Below are positions 10,323-22,489 of a stretch of DNA of 64,000 nucleotides, in pieces (position 1 is the first letter of the stretch; each line of letters opens with the position of its first letter). The stretch lies in assembly GCA_950295325.1 (NCBI GenBank), contig OX485806.1, positions 42,906,001-42,970,000 of the forward strand, written 5' to 3'. Under the pieces are notes generated by a model. It had not been told where the DNA came from, made no database searches, and saw nothing but the letters and a program-made list of their open reading frames with translations. A program made the translations under genes and the position numbers. Origin of the DNA: Polytrichum commune (lineage: Eukaryota > Streptophyta > Polytrichopsida > Polytrichales > Polytrichaceae).

Positions 10323-13300
10323 ATGGCTTCTAGTGAGGGCGATGGCCACATCACTCTCGACAAGTTTGGCGGCGACAACTTCAACCTCTACAAGTTCAAG
10401 TTGGAGATGGTGATGTCCACCAAAGACCTTTGGGAGATCGTGGAGGGTTCGGAGTTGCCGCCACTGTCCACGGCGAGCGACGAGGTCAAGAAGGCGTACG
10501 AGCGTCGATGCAAGAAAGCCTTCGCCATCATTGCCACGAGCTTGGTGGACAAGGAGTTGGCGTACATCAAAGGGTGTAAAGGACCGGCGGAAGCGTGGAA
10601 GACGTTGTGCAACATCCACGAAACCAAAAGCTTGTCCAACATCTTGTTCATTAGGCGCAAGTTTTTCACCATCAAGATGGACGAAGGCGCCGACATCCTC
10701 GACCACATCAACAAGGTAAAATCTCTCGCCGACCAACTCACATGTTTGGAGGTGCCAATGAAGGACGAGGATGTGGTCATGACCTTGCTCGATAGCCTAC
10801 CGCCTTCATTCGACCATTTGATCACGGCGTTGGAGACGCACCCCATGAAGGAGCTCACGTTGGATTTCATCACCGCACGTCTCATGCACGAGGTGTCCAA
10901 GAGGAAGGAGAAAGAGCCTCAAGGAGACGATGCGGCCATGTTGTCCCGCCAACCTCGCACGTTCGACAACAACGAGAGGCGAGGCGACGGCCCGAGGTGC
11001 TACAATTGTGGTAAGTTGGGCCACCTCGCTCGCAATTGTCGATTGAAACGCAAGGTGAATGCCAACGTCGCGAGGTCGAGCGATGATTTTGCATTTGTTG
11101 TGAGAGATGGGGCGTCTAAAACCTCCACCACTAGATGGATAGTTGATTCGGGGGCCTCGAACCACATGACACCGCATAAGCAATTTTTCGACACGTACGA
11201 ATCCATTTCGGGCCGTAAAGTGTTTATGGGTGACAATGGCATCGTAGAGGTCCTAGGCAAAGGCTCCATCCTAGTGGAAACACATGTGAAGGGTCGTGCA
11301 CGGAGCATTAGAATGCACGACGTGCTTCACGTGCCCGACTTGCATTCCAACTTGCTTTCGGTGAGCAAACTCATATCGCGGGGTTTGAAAGTGCATTTCA
11401 ACTCGTTGGGATGCGTGGTGAGGGCGAGCAACGGCGAGATGTTGGCCGTGGCGTCGTTGGAGTCTAATTTGTACCAATTGGACACGAAGGTGATGCATGA
11501 GGCCGAAACGAGTTCTTTGGCGCATTCGGAGGCCAACTCGCATCCTTTGGAGCTTTGGCACAAGAGGTTGGGGCATCTCAACGCCAATAGCGTGAAATTG
11601 CTCCAAACCATGGTGAGCGGCATGGACGTGCAAGCGGTGCCCAACGACGTGCATTCGTTCGCGTGCGAAGGATGCGTCCAAGGCAAGCAAGCGAGGCGTC
11701 CGTTTCCCACGGAGGGAGGCACCCGCGCCACCAAGATCTTGGAGCTCGTGCATTCCGACGTGTGCGGGCCGATGAAAACGCCGTCCATCGGAGGCGCAAG
11801 GTATTTTCTCACCTTCATTGACGATTTTTCGCGCAAGATTTGGGTGTATGTGCTCAAATCCAAGAGCGAGGTGTTGGCAAGGTTCAAAGAATGGAAAACC
11901 TTGGTGGAGAGGCAATCGGAACACGTAGTGAAGGTCCTTAGGACGGATAACGGCGGGGAATACATTTCTAAGGCATTCGACGATTTTTTAAGCAAACATG
12001 GCATCGCACGCCAAAATTCTTCACCTTACACGCCGCAACAAAACGGGGTGGCCGAACGGGCCAATCGCACCATCGTGGAGATGGCGCGGTCCATGATTCA
12101 TGCCCAACGCCTCGGCCACGAATTTTGGGCGGAGGCGGTGTGCAATGCGGTGTACGTGCGCAACCGGTGTCCCACGAAGGCCGTGGAAGGTAAGACGCCC
12201 GAGGAAGCGTGGAGCGGGAGGATGCCGCACGTGTCCCACATGCGCGTGTTCGGTTGCGTGGCTTATGCGAAGGTGCCGGATCAACGGCGGACGAAGTTGG
12301 ACGCCAAGGGCGTCAAGTGTTTGTTCCTCGGATATTGCGAAGGCACGAAGGCGTACCGGCTCATTTGCTTGGAGACGAAGAAAATCATCAAGAGTCCGGA
12401 CGTGGTGTTTTTCAAGGACAAAACGCATTTGGAGGATTGTCCAAGTGGGAGCATCGACGAAACACCGGCGGTCAAGGTGGACATATCCGCCAAATCGGAC
12501 GTGGACGAGTCGGAGGCCAACGGCGACGATCCTTTGGAGGACCTCGACATCGAGGAGGAGGATGCGGAGGCCAACATTCCGGCCACGAAATCCACTCGTA
12601 GCACGGAGGCATCGAAACTTGACAACGGTAAGAAACCCGCAACCAAAGCACCTCCACCACCGCAACATAGCAATGAAACCATGGGCCATTCTAGGTATCC
12701 AGATAGGGCACGCAAACCGCTCGGGGAATGGTGGAAGAACCACATTCCGCCGCCCCAAGACAAAGAGCATGCAAACATGGCAACCATCGGGGAACCTAGA
12801 AATGTGAGAGAGGCCATTCAATCGAGTGATGCGAGCGAGTGGGAGTTGGCTATGCAAGAAGAGTTCGAATCTCTCATTGGCAATGGCACGTGGGAGTTAA
12901 CTCCGTTGCCGAAGGGCCGCAAGGCCGTGAAATGCAAATGGGTGTTTAAAACGAAAAAAGATGCGAGAGGCGTGGTGGTTCGTTTCAAAGCAAGGTTAGT
13001 AGCAAAGGGGTGCTCGCAAGTGGAAGGCGTAGACTTTAGCGAAACCTTTGCACCGGTGGCCAAATTCAACACCATTCGAGTCATACTCGCATTGGCGGCG
13101 GCCATGGGCTTGGAGATACATCAAATGGACGTGAAGACCGCATTCTTGAACGGCGAATTGGACGTGGTGATCTACATGGAGCAACCGGAGGGGTTCGTGC
13201 AAAAAGGCTGAGAGCATCTCGTATGCAAGTTGAGGAAAACGCTCTACGGATTGAAGCAATCCGGACGAGCATGGTACGAATGCATTCACGTATTCTTCGT

Positions 13301-14381
13301 GAATAGAGGTTTTACGAGGAGCCATGCGGATCACTCGTTGTACATTTTGCAAACTTACCAATATATTATGATTGTGATCAAATATGTGGACGATCTCATC
13401 ATTTTGGCGAGCGACGTGGACATGATCAACGAGTTGAAGGCTAGCCTCGAGCGCGAATTCGAGATGAGCGACCTCGGCGAGTTGCATTTCTTCCTCGGCG
13501 TTCATTTCGAGAGGGATAGGAGGTCGCGCACCATCACCATGCATCAACGAAGCTACATCGAAACCATTTTGGAGCGATTCGGCATGAGTGATTGCAAGCC
13601 CATCTCAACCCCGCTCGACACCAAGACCTCATTGGTGAAGCTTTCGGAGGAGGAATACGAGGAGCATTCACACGAAATGAAGGACATTCCGTATTAAGAA
13701 GCGGTGGGGTCGTTGATGTACGCAATGGTGGCCACAAGACCGGACCTCGCATTTGCGGTAAGCGTGGTAAGCCGGTATATGTCGAAACCGGATCCGATGC
13801 ATTGGATGGCGGTCAAACGGATCATGCGCTACTTGAAGGGCACCTTAGATATGAAGTTGCGCATCGGAGGCAATCATATTAACGTCAAAGGGTATTCGGA
13901 TGCGGATTGGGCCGGCGATGTGGAAAACCGTAGGTCCATGTCCGGGTACGTATTCTTTGTTGGAGAGGGAGCCGTTTCGTGGAATAGCAAACGGCAACAA
14001 ACGGTGGCACAATCAACAATGGAGGCGGAGTACATGGCCATGAACCGATGCACGAGGGAGGCCATTTGGCTAAGGCAATTAATGGAGGATGTAGGTTGTG
14101 TACAAGAGGAGGCTACTACCATCATGTGCGACAACCAAGGTTCTATGGCATTAGCTAAGAACCCAACCAACCATGATAGGTCGAAGCATATAGATGTGCA
14201 ACACCATTTCATTAGAGAAAAGATTGAAAACAAAATTGTACAGTTAGAATATTGTCCTACGCAATATATGGTAGCGGACATTCTAACAAAGGCTTTAGCG
14301 AGAGATAGACATGAGGGGTTAAGTGAAATAATGGGGTTGGAGTACAATGCCACCTCGCAAAGTGGGAGTATTGGAAGATAG
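10323..14381 (+). pseudogene. Ty1/copia gag-pol polyprotein with two nonsense codons
   Basis: Copia polyprotein of about 1352 codons. Order: UBN2-type gag (residues 1-220), zinc knuckle CYNCGKLGHLARNC (about 226-239), aspartic protease DSGASNHMT (about 275), GAG-pre-integrase LWHKRLGHLN, integrase with HSDVCGP, FIDDFSRK, RTDNGGEY and GVAERANRT (about 477-570), reverse transcriptase with HQMDVKTAFLNGEL and YVDD (about 855-1025), and RNase H with YSDADWAG and TMEAEYMA (about 1191-1340). The start at 10323 has a good context (GCAAAATGGC) and begins MASSEGDGHI. One frame runs throughout, broken only by TGA at 13209-13211 and TAA at 13695-13697; both fit CGA/CAA to TGA/TAA transitions. GC content is higher than in the flanking repeats. 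All catalytic motifs look intact, so it died recently or only its 5' LTR loss matters. Confidence 0.93.
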
Positions 14382-14535
14382 TGTTAGGTTGCAACGGTGA
14401 CATTGTCCCATATGGGTTGTCTACGCTGGTCCTAACCCATACATATAAATAAAGTCATAAGGGGAGGAGCTAATCACTCTCTCCATTGTATGCAATCCTT
14501 GTGTGTTGTGTTCTACCTTTCTACGCTGATGTCTT
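14359..14535 (+). mobile_element. Copia polypurine tract and partial 3' LTR
   Basis: A purine run AAAGTGGGAG (about 14359-14368) precedes TGTTAGGTTGCAACGG at 14382, a plausible LTR start. A TATA box (TATAAAT, 14444-14450) follows. The LTR end is not clear, and I find no matching 5' LTR upstream of gag, where the tandem array lies instead; the element looks truncated or rearranged at its 5' side. Confidence 0.55.
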
Positions 14536-14955
14536 TGCTTTCTCCTCTCATTTCTCAATATTTTTCTCGGTGCGGCTTTCTGATTCAGCTGTCTTGAGTC
14601 GCAACCAGCTCATCTCAGTGTGACTCTGTGCATCTAATGTCCAGTTTGCCCAATGATGCCCCTGCCACATGGCGATTCTCCTTGCTCCTCCAGAGCTGTC
14701 GCGCTCCTCCTTTGGTCGAGTGCCGCCAAAGCAAGAGAGCCAGTGCGGCCTCAGCAACCGTTTTCGGTCCAAGGTCCCGGATTTAGCTAGGGTGAGAAGT
14801 GCTCCCCTTCCAATTTGGACAGTAGCCCATCCCAATCAAGTCAATATTTAAACCAACTCAGCTAAGCCTAAGCTCTTAAGCCTAAAAAAAAACCCACTAA
14901 CCAACTCCTAATGACTTCTCCTAACCCTTCAACATTAATCAATTAACACCTAACC

Positions 14956-15930
14956 TGTCGCAACCCTTGCTAGCCCCCCCTTGACCATCTTGCCAATTTT
15001 CAATTCTAGCAAATGTTACGAGTGGCTAACCCTTCGCATACCGCCATGCTAATGGTTAGCTCCTCTAACCCCGGACCAATAGTTCATAGGAGGGAACCAA
15101 CCCTCCTACTTTGCTTTCGGGACTCACCCCTTAATCGGTAACCCATTTCCCCAATGTGGACTTCCATCCATGGAAGTCCAATCCTATGTTGATCATCGCG
15201 TTGCCGGAGCAACACTACAACAACCCGAAGCATACTAGGCAACTATGGCCTCACAATAGGCCAAAGCCCATGGAGGCCTTGCCGTTCGGCCTCGGGTGGG
15301 TGAGGCCACACCACCTCACCCATATAAGCCTCTAGGACTTCACGCGGGGCCCCTACCCCACCGTCAACCAACCTCTTGTCTCTCTACCAAGAGTTGGGGC
15401 CAAGTGGACATTTTCCTTTAGCTGCTGGGCCTAGAACCCCCCAGCAGCTTCAGACCATCATAACTTCCTTGTATGATGTCTGATCATAACAACCAACCAC
15501 TCCATCTTCATCTACGCTTCACGTAGATGCCGATGGACTCCTCACTTGCCCCATTCGGGCAAGTATTGAGGAAGTTATGCCTGTTTGAACCTTTGCAGTC
15601 CCGGGAATCACTCCCAGGCACTGCTGTACCAGGGCGCTGTCCCGGGACAGCGCCCCACTCAAATGGCCATAACTCCTAGCTCACACCTCCGATTGAGGTG
15701 TTCTTGAGCTTTCTAGAATCACCACGCCATGAGCTACGCATAACTCATGGCCTTACCCTTGTGCCTCCTAGTCTTCGTGGGTGGGAGGCGTTCCCAACGC
15801 CCGGGGCCCTCACCCACACTAGGATCACTTGGGCCCTCTCACCAACGGCGCCACAAGTCCCGGGTGTCACTCCGGGGTCCCCCTTGTGCCCATGGTGTTT
15901 CGGGCACTCCTCATGGAGAGGTACGCGACA
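14956..15930 (-). mobile_element. Solo LTR-B
   Basis: A 975-bp LTR from TGTCGCAACCC to GTACGCGACA. It is the same sequence as the LTRs of Gypsy-B copy 2 (48852-49824 and 54871-55842); strand follows the Gypsy-B coding direction. It carries a perfect 24-bp palindrome at 15632-15655 and a 10-bp hairpin pair (GGACTTCCAT/ATGGAAGTCC) at about 15160. No clear 5-bp duplication: left flank TAACC, right flank CTCAC, and the right flank begins like the Gypsy-B polypurine side. Confidence 0.85.
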
Positions 15931-16220
15931 CTCACCCTTAATCGAACAATAACCAAACCAATTCCAACCACTACCACCCCGGCTTTTAAGGCTTTTAAAC
16001 TCCTCAACTAATTCTATCCGTAAATCCTTTAGCCTACCTTAACTAATCCTAACTGCCCCTTCAACAATAAAACACAACACTCCCAAATAAATTCAATTCC
16101 AATCCAAACTTGAAGCTTGCACTCTTTTTATGTTTTTCACATCTCTTATTGAGGATTCAAAACTTAATTGCTAATGAATTAGGGGTTAGGAGTACATGTG
16201 GGCACCATATTGAGCTCACG
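15931..16220 (-). mobile_element. LTR-A terminal part
   Basis: AT-rich sequence leading to the U3 end of the reversed LTR-A (GTGGGCACCATATTGAGCTCACG). It contains no gene. Confidence 0.6.
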
Positions 16221-16330
16221 AAGACTCTTAAGGAGGAAATGAAGACGAGGGTGGCTGCTAGAGTTCAGTTGCAAGGAGGAGGTTGTGATGTTAAGGCGGT
16301 GGAGATAGAGGTCATGGTGGTGGACAAGGT
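16221..16330 (+). pseudogene. Gypsy-A copy 1 protease N-terminal segment
   Basis: Encodes TRVAARVQLQGGGCDVKAVE and a following IEVMVVDKV, matching copy 2 at about 57345-57475. The LTR-B at 16331 cuts it just before the catalytic VDGGSG motif, which is lost from this copy. Confidence 0.75.
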
Positions 16331-17303
16331 TGTCGCAACCCTTACTAGCTCCCTTAACGATCTTTCCAATTTTTGTTTCTAGCAAAGGTTACGAGCGCTC
16401 ACCCTTCGCATTCCGCCATGCTAATGGTTAGCTCCTCCTACCCCGGACCTTATAGTTCCTAGGAGGGAACCAACCCTCCTACTTTGCTTTCGGGACTCAC
16501 CCCTTAATCGGTAACTCATTTCTTGGATGTGGATTTCCATCCATGGAAGCCCAACCCTATGTTGATCATCGCTTTGCCGGAGCAACACTACAACAACCCG
16601 AAGCGTACTAGGCCACTATGGCCTCACATTGGGCCAATGCCCATGGAGGCCGTGCCGTCCAGCCTTGGGGGGTGAGGCCACACCACCTCACCCATATAAG
16701 CCTCTAAGACTTTACGCGGGGCCCCTACCCCACCGTCAACCAACCTCTTGTCTCTCTACCAAGAGTTGGGGCCAAGTGGACATTTTCCCTTAGCTGCTGG
16801 GCCTAGAAGCCCCCAGTAGCTTCAGAGCATCATAAGTCCCTTGTATGATGTCTGATGCTAACAAGCGACCACCCCATCTTCATCTACCCTTCACGTAGAT
16901 GCCAATGGACCCCTCACATGCCCCATTTGGGCAAGTATTAACAAAGCTATTGCCTACTTGAACCTTGGCAGTCCCGGGAATCACTCCCAGGCATTGCTAT
17001 ACCAGGGCGCTGTCCCGGGACAGCGCCCCACTCAAATTGCCATATCTCCTAGCTCACACCTCCGCTTGAGGTGATCTTGAACATTTTAGAATCAGCACGC
17101 CATGAGCTACGCATAGCTCATGGCCTTACCCTTGTGCCTCCTAGTCTCTGTGGGTGGGAGGCGTTCCCAACGCCCGGGGTCCTCACCCAGACTAGGATCA
17201 CTTGGGCCCTGTCACCAACGGCGCCACAAGTCCCGGGTGTCACTCCGGGGTCCCCCTTGTGCCCATGGTGTTTTATGCACTTCTCATGGAGAGGTGCACA
17301 ACA
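16331..17303 (-). mobile_element. Solo LTR-B in Gypsy-A protease
   Basis: A 973-bp LTR from TGTCGCAACCC to GTGCACAACA, with the palindrome at 17005-17028. Compared with copy 2, about 105 bp of Gypsy-A target sequence around the protease active site is missing at the junction and no 5-bp duplication is seen. A rearrangement or recombination between two insertions is therefore more likely than one simple insertion. Confidence 0.8.
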
Positions 17304-18778
17304 CCTTTCATCATCAACATGGGAAATCAAAGTCCGGCGGTACCTTTGGGGATGATTAAAGATTGTAGAATTAGCATAGGAAGGGAGGAGTACGTGGTCA
17401 TTTTTTATGTCATCAAGGTGCATTCCAACAAGGATATATTTCCCATTTTGTTGGGTAGACCTTGGTTGATAATGGCGGATGCCATAGTAGATTGGGGAAG
17501 AGCTAAGCCTTCCATCACTTATGGTCCTAAAGATAATAGAGTTAAGATATCCATAGGGTCACTTGGTGGTTGGGTGAGGAAAGAAATGGCTACATCTTCA
17601 GATGAGGAAGAGAAAGACAAGGAGGAGGATAAGAAGAGTGAGACATTAGTGGGAGTAGTCCAGTCAGGTAGTCAAAGAGCTATGATAGATGCGGGGTTGG
17701 ACCATTTAGGCCCTGGGTTTTATCATTGGAGTGACAATGGTGAGTATACTCAGTGGTTAAAAGATTATCCGGAGTCGTTGTGTGATGTGATGGTGACCTC
17801 TCACCATGAATATTTGAGGAATTGTATGGATAGCTCAAAGACGGAAGACTATGTGTTGTTGGAGCCATGTGAGGTGCTTACGAAAAAGAAGTGGTTGCAA
17901 GGAGGATTGACTCCATAGGTAGATAGGGTAGAGGAATATGTTGTGAATTTAGTGCGCATAGATGAGACTCAGGATGAGGAGGCATTGCTCGAGGCTGCAA
18001 AGTTGGAGGAGCCTTTGCATTTCAAGACCACATCGACAGACATTCTAGTGGGTCAACATGTCAAGGATTATTTTAAGGTCCCTCAGATTGGTATAGAAAC
18101 ACAACGGAACAAACCCATGTGTCTGAAGTGGAACTGGAAGTATGTGGAGGTGAAAACTAGGAATAGGAAGGTTAGGCATATGAAGATGGGGTCTAAATTG
18201 GAGGAAAATGAAATCAGGGAGTATAGTGAATTAGTGGATGAGTTCAGTGACACATTTGCATGGTCATATGACGAGCTTAGAGGCATACCTCGGAAGATGG
18301 TGGAGCACCGCATTCCTTTGATTTCAGGTGCTAGACCAATTAGACAAAAGGAGAGAAGGATGAACCCCCAGTTGCAGTTGTTAGTAAGGGCATAGTTGGA
18401 GAGGTTGTTGAAGGCTGGATTTATAAAGCCTGTAGAGATCACGGATTGGGTATCTCCCATGGTGTTGGTGAAGAAAAAGAATGGGAAGTTGAGAGTGTGT
18501 GTAGATTATAGGAAGTTAAATGCTTGTACACAAAAAATATCATTTTCCATTACCATTTATCACGCTACTTTTAGAGGAAGTAGGTGGACATGCTTGCTAC
18601 ACCTTCATGAATGGTTATGCGGGGTATAACCAGATTTCCATAGCGTTACAAAATATTTGTAAGACAACTTTCACCATACCTTGGGGCATGTTCGTGTGGG
18701 TGGTCATGCCATTTGGATTGTATGATGCTCCAGGCACGTTCCAGAGATTATTCATGTATATCTTCACCGAAACTTGAA
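17304..18778 (+). pseudogene. Gypsy-A copy 1 protease to reverse transcriptase, broken
   Basis: The protease fold remnant includes FPILLGRPWL and DAIVDWGRAKPSITYG (about 17440-17530). The linker is acidic (SSDEEEKDKEEDKK). The reverse transcriptase begins about 18230 (EFSDTFAWSYDELRGIP, MVEHRIPLISGARPIRQKER, VLVKKKNGKLRVCVDYRKLN, WVVMPFGLYDAPGTFQR). Stops are at 17918 (TGG to TAG) and 18393-18395 (GAG to TAG), and there is a frameshift near 18540. The sequence ends before the catalytic (F/Y)xDD motif, at about 18775, where an internal deletion joins it to the integrase tail. The DGG protease active site is missing. Confidence 0.85.
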
Positions 18779-18985
18779 TTCCCGGGTAAGGTTGATGCCG
18801 TGTGGCTGGACCCATACCTCATTCGTGAGGCATTCCCAAACAACACATTGCAATTGGAGACATTGAACGGGGAGAGTTTCCCAACTTGCACATCCGGAAG
18901 TCGATGCAAGGAGTACAGTGCTTGAAACGACAACTTGCCTACGGAGCAAGAGATTCTGGATCCATCCCCTGATGGTCGCCAGTTA
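18779..18985 (+). pseudogene. Gypsy-A integrase C-terminal remnant and 3' untranslated stub
   Basis: Reads FPGKVDAVWLDPYLIREAFP then NNTLQLETLNGE, resembling the GPYxV...GAYxL tail that closes many Ty3/gypsy polyproteins. It lies immediately before the 3' LTR, which supports that position. The assignment is by pattern only. Confidence 0.6.
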
Positions 18986-19602
18986 TGTGAGCCCAATTCA
19001 GTGCTTACAATTCAAATTAACTTACAATCAATTCTGAACAATTGGATTGACATTTACTTGAGTTGTTTTAACGATTGATAGGGTTAGAGTGATTTAAGTT
19101 TAGTTTCAATTGAATTATTGTGCGAGTGCAATTGTTATCAAAAAGGATAAAAATCAAAATAGAGTACGGCTATTTTAATGTTTGTTTAAGTCGTGAAGAT
19201 TAAGAGGGGCTTAGGCCTGGGTTAATTGTTCGTTTTAGGCTTTTGTTGTGTTGTTTTTAGTATGTGGATTTAAAGAAAAAGGGTCGGGCATGAGCCTAGC
19301 GAGACACAAGTCAACTGAAAAACCGTTAGGTTTTGACGAGGGGGGGGGGGTTTGGAACTCGAAGGCGGTGTTGAGAACTCTCTTTCACTGAAGTTGGCGG
19401 CTAAGGGTCCACAACGGAGCTCTGGGAGAAGCAAGGAAGCCGGCGACAAATGAGAACAAGCTCGAACTGATACCAGCAAGGGGCGGAGGTGTGGCACCAG
19501 GGAGTGGGAAGAATGCCCGACGAGGCTGCCCCAGGGGAAAAAGATGGTTGCATTGTGTGCAATGCTGCGAATTCAGTCATGCAGCAGGGCACGGAAGTAA
19601 CA

Positions 19603-20965
19603 CTAAGTAGAGGGAAGCGAATAGGGTTGAGTGCTCCCTCCGGAGAAACCGGAATCCTCGTAGCTAAATTGTGTCTCAAAATTTCTTTTAAACTCTTCCC
19701 AAGTCCTGTGGTTGAAAAGGTCTTCTTTGTTTGTGTTTCCTTGATGAGCTTTACCTTTATCATGCGCCCCATTTACCGGGGTATGCGTACCGGTGCTTTT
19801 ACCTGTACCTTTTGTTCTTAGAATATAGGTCCCAAGAGGGGTACCGATTATCAAATCATCTTCATCCTCGCTTTCTTTTTGAGCTAAGTTGTTCTCATTC
19901 GTGTCTTTATCTCCTTTGTATGTCTTATCCTTACCTCCTCCTTCACTTTGATTTCTATGGTGAATGGGTTTGGTGGTATGGGAACCTATTGCCGGTGGTT
20001 CAAAAGCATTTCGATTTTCTTCTTCTCCTGTAGTTCTTTGACACGTACGCCTAGCGTACCTCTCTTCTCTTTCTCTCTTCTGTTGTTCGTTCCATCTCAC
20101 GGAATCTTCTCTAGAGTGCATGCGTTCCACATGCCTCTGTTCTGCCTCTTGTTCCCTTGGGGTTGGTGATGTGCTTCTCATGCTAGATGTGTCCTCATGG
20201 TCAACCATGTACGCTACTGAGAGTGTTTTGGGATCATGTCTTGGCCGGCTCTCCCAGCTCTGTCGCCTCAATGCACCCGTACTTCACATGTTTGCCTATG
20301 GATGCTCACTTGGAGTAAAACTCTCTTTGTCTTGTTTCTTTTTGGTTATGCTTCTATTATGAATCCTGGTTTCCCACCCTACCATTGAAACCACCATACA
20401 GAGGTAAAAAGATCTTCCTAACATACAAATCGTACAACAATCCTTCTTGCTTGTAATGGTAACCTCGATGTCGAGTTGCTCCTAGTACATAGGCGCTAAT
20501 TCCTTCTCTTCCATCATTCCATACCTTGGAGAAGATCACTGCTTACAGCTCTTCTGGTAATTCATCGATATCTCTTTCCAATTGTGACCGATACGTAAAA
20601 CCTATTTCTCTCTCCTTGTATAATTGCTAGATACGATCCTCATAAATCTTCTGCATATCCCACATGAGATCGTGGAATTTCCTGGTCCCTTCCCATTTTC
20701 TTAGAGTTGTCTTTTCTGAGTTATATTTTGGATAATCCCATGGCCATTTGCCTAAGGCCAGAATCTCTTGTGGTTTCAAGTTTTCTTCTTCTCTTTCTTC
20801 TTTTCCCTGCGCATAGAATCCTCGGAGATTAAACTGTTCGAGTCTCCGCTCCACCGCTCTTTCTATACGATCATGTTTCCGTGGTCCAAAGGTTTCTGCC
20901 CACTTACGTTTCTCATCTATGTCCTGTTGGAGTCTTCCACAATACAGGTAGTACAAGTTCTTCAT
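19603..20965 (-). pseudogene. Gypsy-C gag-like ORF, broken
   Basis: Three open pieces on the minus strand (20965-20627, 20539-20357, 20271-19603) form one decayed protein. The N-terminal piece begins MKNLYYLYCGRLQQDIDEKR and is charged and helical-looking. The C-terminal piece is rich in Glu, Arg, Lys and Gln (for example NEQQKREREERYARRTCQR), with EEFKRNFETQFSYED near its end. It lies just downstream of a primer-binding site and LTR on the same strand, the position of gag. I recognise no named domain and no pol follows; the element is truncated near 19600. Confidence 0.6.
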
Positions 20966-21038
20966 TGATGCCTGCCATCCAGCTTATCAAAGTATTAAGT
21001 ATCCTAATTTTAAATAGGTGCAATGCCTATGTGGCGAA

Positions 21039-21056
21039 TCCCCAACATGGTCACCA
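21039..21056 (-). promoter_or_regulatory. Gypsy-C primer-binding site
   Basis: On the minus strand this reads TGGTGACCATGTTGGGGA, three bases after the LTR end (CCTCCACA). The TGG start is what a complement to a tRNA 3' CCA end requires. The tRNA identity is not determined. Confidence 0.65.
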
Positions 21057-22489
21057 AAATGTGGAGGCCACCTTCAACCTTCCAGCCTTAGACGGTGTAA
21101 CCTGCTGCTGACCGGTTTACATAGACAGCGCGCCCGCCTAAAATTAGCTCGCTCTTCAAATTCCGTTCCTTGAAGGTGGTATGCTTATTCATTAATTCAA
21201 AAGCCCAATATGATGTTAGATCTCTAATAAGATGTACTCATGCATAGTGTCCCTCGTATGATACTTCCTCTTTGGAGTTAATCTCTACCGAGAAAGTGTC
21301 CTAGTTTTCAAGATTATGTTCCTTTAAAAACCTTAAGGTTGGTCTTTTGTAATTCTCTAAGGAGAAAGTGTCCTAGACTTCTAAGCTTATGTTCCCCGAA
21401 ATCCTAATGTCAAGGTTAAGTGTTATAGAGGAAATTCCTTCTTATACAATATCTTTCATGGTTTGAATGATTAAAACCTTCCTTACCTTCTCCAAGTATT
21501 TTACGAACGCTCCCTTTGAGAGAGTTTACAATTTTCAAGCATACTCTCTCACTAAAGGAATCTCATGAGAATTCTCTAGTTCCTTTGAGAATCCTTGCCT
21601 AAGCACTTATTACGAGGAAAGCATGCTTCCTTGCAATTATAATTTCTCTTAAGACGGACATACTTGAGGTCATGGAATTCTCTCAATTCTATTAGCCTCA
21701 AGTGCACACCATCCAGTTCATGTGTGGATTCAATCTTCAAGGTGCTTGGATGATATTTATCAATATTCCGGGAGGTATCTTAAGATAGAATATTCGGTAA
21801 TTAATGCCAATTCTCAAGTTATTACCTTGAGCCTTCTTGGCCTAAGGCGTGGAGCCTCTCCCTAGTGCATATCTAAGGTAATTCCGAATCTTTAGCTAAG
21901 GCCGGCATATATTCCAGAATATTCTCTTTAGGCCTCAAATCCCTTAGGTGGGGTAGGTGCTATGATAGGGGATTTGATGACGAGGCCACAACTTAGCCTC
22001 CTTTAGTTCAAATCCCTTGCTTGCCTACCTATTGATTAGATTTGTCAAGTCCTTTTGAGTAAGCTAATCTAAGCAACTCAAATCCGAGAGTGTGGGAAGT
22101 AATGATAAGTGTTTTTACTTAGGTGTCACCTTCGGCTTGGGCATCATACCCCTCTCTCCCATTGAGGACTACCTAAGTGATTTGATTTACTTAGCTTACA
22201 TTCTCTTACCTCAACAACTTGCCAAGTTCGGGTGATTTTACCATATGACATGCGTAGTCCGAGTTGCTATGTGATAACCTTAAGTTTGTCGTAACGCGGT
22301 TGCTTCTCCTTTAGATAACGTATACAATTTCACAAGCATTTCGGAGTTTCCTTGTGTGGTGCTTCGCCAACAAACCGCATGTAAGTTCTTGATTAATTTC
22401 TCTCCCAAAGTTTTGCTCGTCTTGTGTTTCAATAATTTCCTAGGCCTTTATGATAACTTTGTACTTTGATTGCCGCATCATACCTTACC

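Larger units (their letters stand above)
5402..16220 (-). mobile_element. Reversed solo LTR-A hosting several later insertions
   Basis: The left end TATGAGCTAGGATCACCCTC contains the conserved U5 block in reverse (CACCCTTAAATGCGTC). The right end ATGTGGGCACCATATTGAGCTCACG is the U3 end in reverse. Direct repeats AAGAC at 5397-5401 and 16221-16225 are a target duplication, and the Gypsy-A reading resumes exactly after them. LTR-A body sequence is seen at 5402-6097, about 14540-14955 and about 15960-16220. The rest is later material: LTR-D, the 120-bp array, Copia and LTR-B. Confidence 0.8.

Noticed and set aside
11271-12857. Long minus-strand ORFs opposite the Copia polyprotein
   Set aside because: Antisense shadows of a GC-rich coding region; the plus-strand frame shows all the Copia motifs.
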